Source of the DNA: Eledone cirrhosa
Taxonomy: Eukaryota > Mollusca > Cephalopoda > Octopoda > Eledonidae
Length of the DNA: 64,000 nt
Direction of reading: 5' to 3'
Assembly: GCA_964016885.1 (NCBI GenBank)
Contig: OZ024742.1
Location: forward strand, 117,108,323 to 117,172,322
Shown here: positions 63,716 to 64,000 of the stretch, piece by piece
Layout of the letters: the number at the start of each line of letters is the position of its first letter
Position numbering within the stretch: the first letter of the stretch is position 1
Notes under the pieces: generated by a model
Told to the model about the DNA's origin: nothing
Databases searched by the model: none
Seen by the model: the letters and a program-made list of their open reading frames with translations, nothing else
Program-made: the position numbers and the translations under genes

Positions 63716-64000
63716 AGTTTTAAATAAGTTTAGTACTAAAACAGCATGATTCAGAATCCTACTGTGTTATTACTATTGTTAATTTACCTTAGTAGTACTA
63801 ATATCACTAAACAGAGTCTGCAATATCCTTGAAAAATCTGTTCTCATGAATCTTATTTTTTTATCAACCTTTGTTCTGGTTTTCCACATTTTAGTTTGGT
63901 TATTTTCATTATTCCCTCCGGTTATGGTTTTGGTTGATTGGGTTTCAAACTTACTCAAACTTGTATACTGAAAGTAATTTATATCTGTGATATATCTCCA
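63716..64000. other. Window end, no gene seen
   Basis: Unique-looking AT-rich DNA with no frame or repeat I can support. Confidence 0.4.

Overview
This is eukaryotic, strongly AT-rich, repeat-dense DNA. It is most likely a large intron or intergenic stretch from a cephalopod, probably octopus-like. The reasons are long (TA)n, (TC)n and (CA)n arrays, many tRNA-headed SINEs, LINE and SINE tails ending in (GATGAT)n after a 'CCCATGCTAGCATGG'-type segment, and layered relics of LINEs, mariner elements and Penelope-like elements (PLEs). The taxonomic call rests on recognising these repeats and was not checked by a search. I see no complete host gene, no true tRNA or rRNA gene and no CRISPR array. 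At most there are a few plus-strand exon candidates (507-567, 3044-3075, 14795-15002, 41681-41778, 50821-50914) with splice sites and compatible phases, plus one unexplained 174-codon frame (35101-35622) containing a 177-bp tandem duplication.

Layout. 0-6.9 kb: first exon candidate, an old LINE endonuclease relic and a MITE. 7.0-10.5 kb: two LINE pieces, one with a PHD-like finger inside its reverse transcriptase (RT), then SINEs. 12.5-13.2 kb: a PLE-type repeat with a hammerhead-ribozyme core, and a foldback repeat. 14-17.4 kb: second exon candidate and SINEs. 17.97-18.65 kb: a 486-bp unit with 196-bp direct terminal repeats and a well-formed minus-strand hammerhead ribozyme. 19.4-21.3 kb: a Tx1/L1-like LINE with a long intact frame. 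21.3-26.4 kb: a cluster of inverted repeats, including a hairpin with 138-bp arms that differ at one position. 28.5-32.6 kb: a mariner with both terminal inverted repeats, carrying a LINE whose stop codon touches the transposase ATG. 36.7-41.2 kb: a broken LINE with C-terminal C2H2 fingers, split by later insertions. 42.9-44.7 kb: a second hammerhead repeat, a mariner relic and a LINE relic. 45-49 kb: LINE and SINE relics. 52.9-53.4 kb: a PLE RT relic. 54.6-56.1 kb: a MITE split by a LINE fragment with target duplication, and a satellite split by a SINE. 58-63.7 kb: SINEs and small hairpins.

How the parts relate. One LINE family (7.0-8.96 kb) and one SINE family share a 3' tail, as expected if the LINE machinery mobilises the SINE. 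Hammerhead cores and PLE RT in one window suggest ribozyme-bearing retroelements. The 486-bp unit looks like a small non-autonomous member (retrozyme or PLE pseudo-LTR) and is the strongest candidate for something undescribed here.
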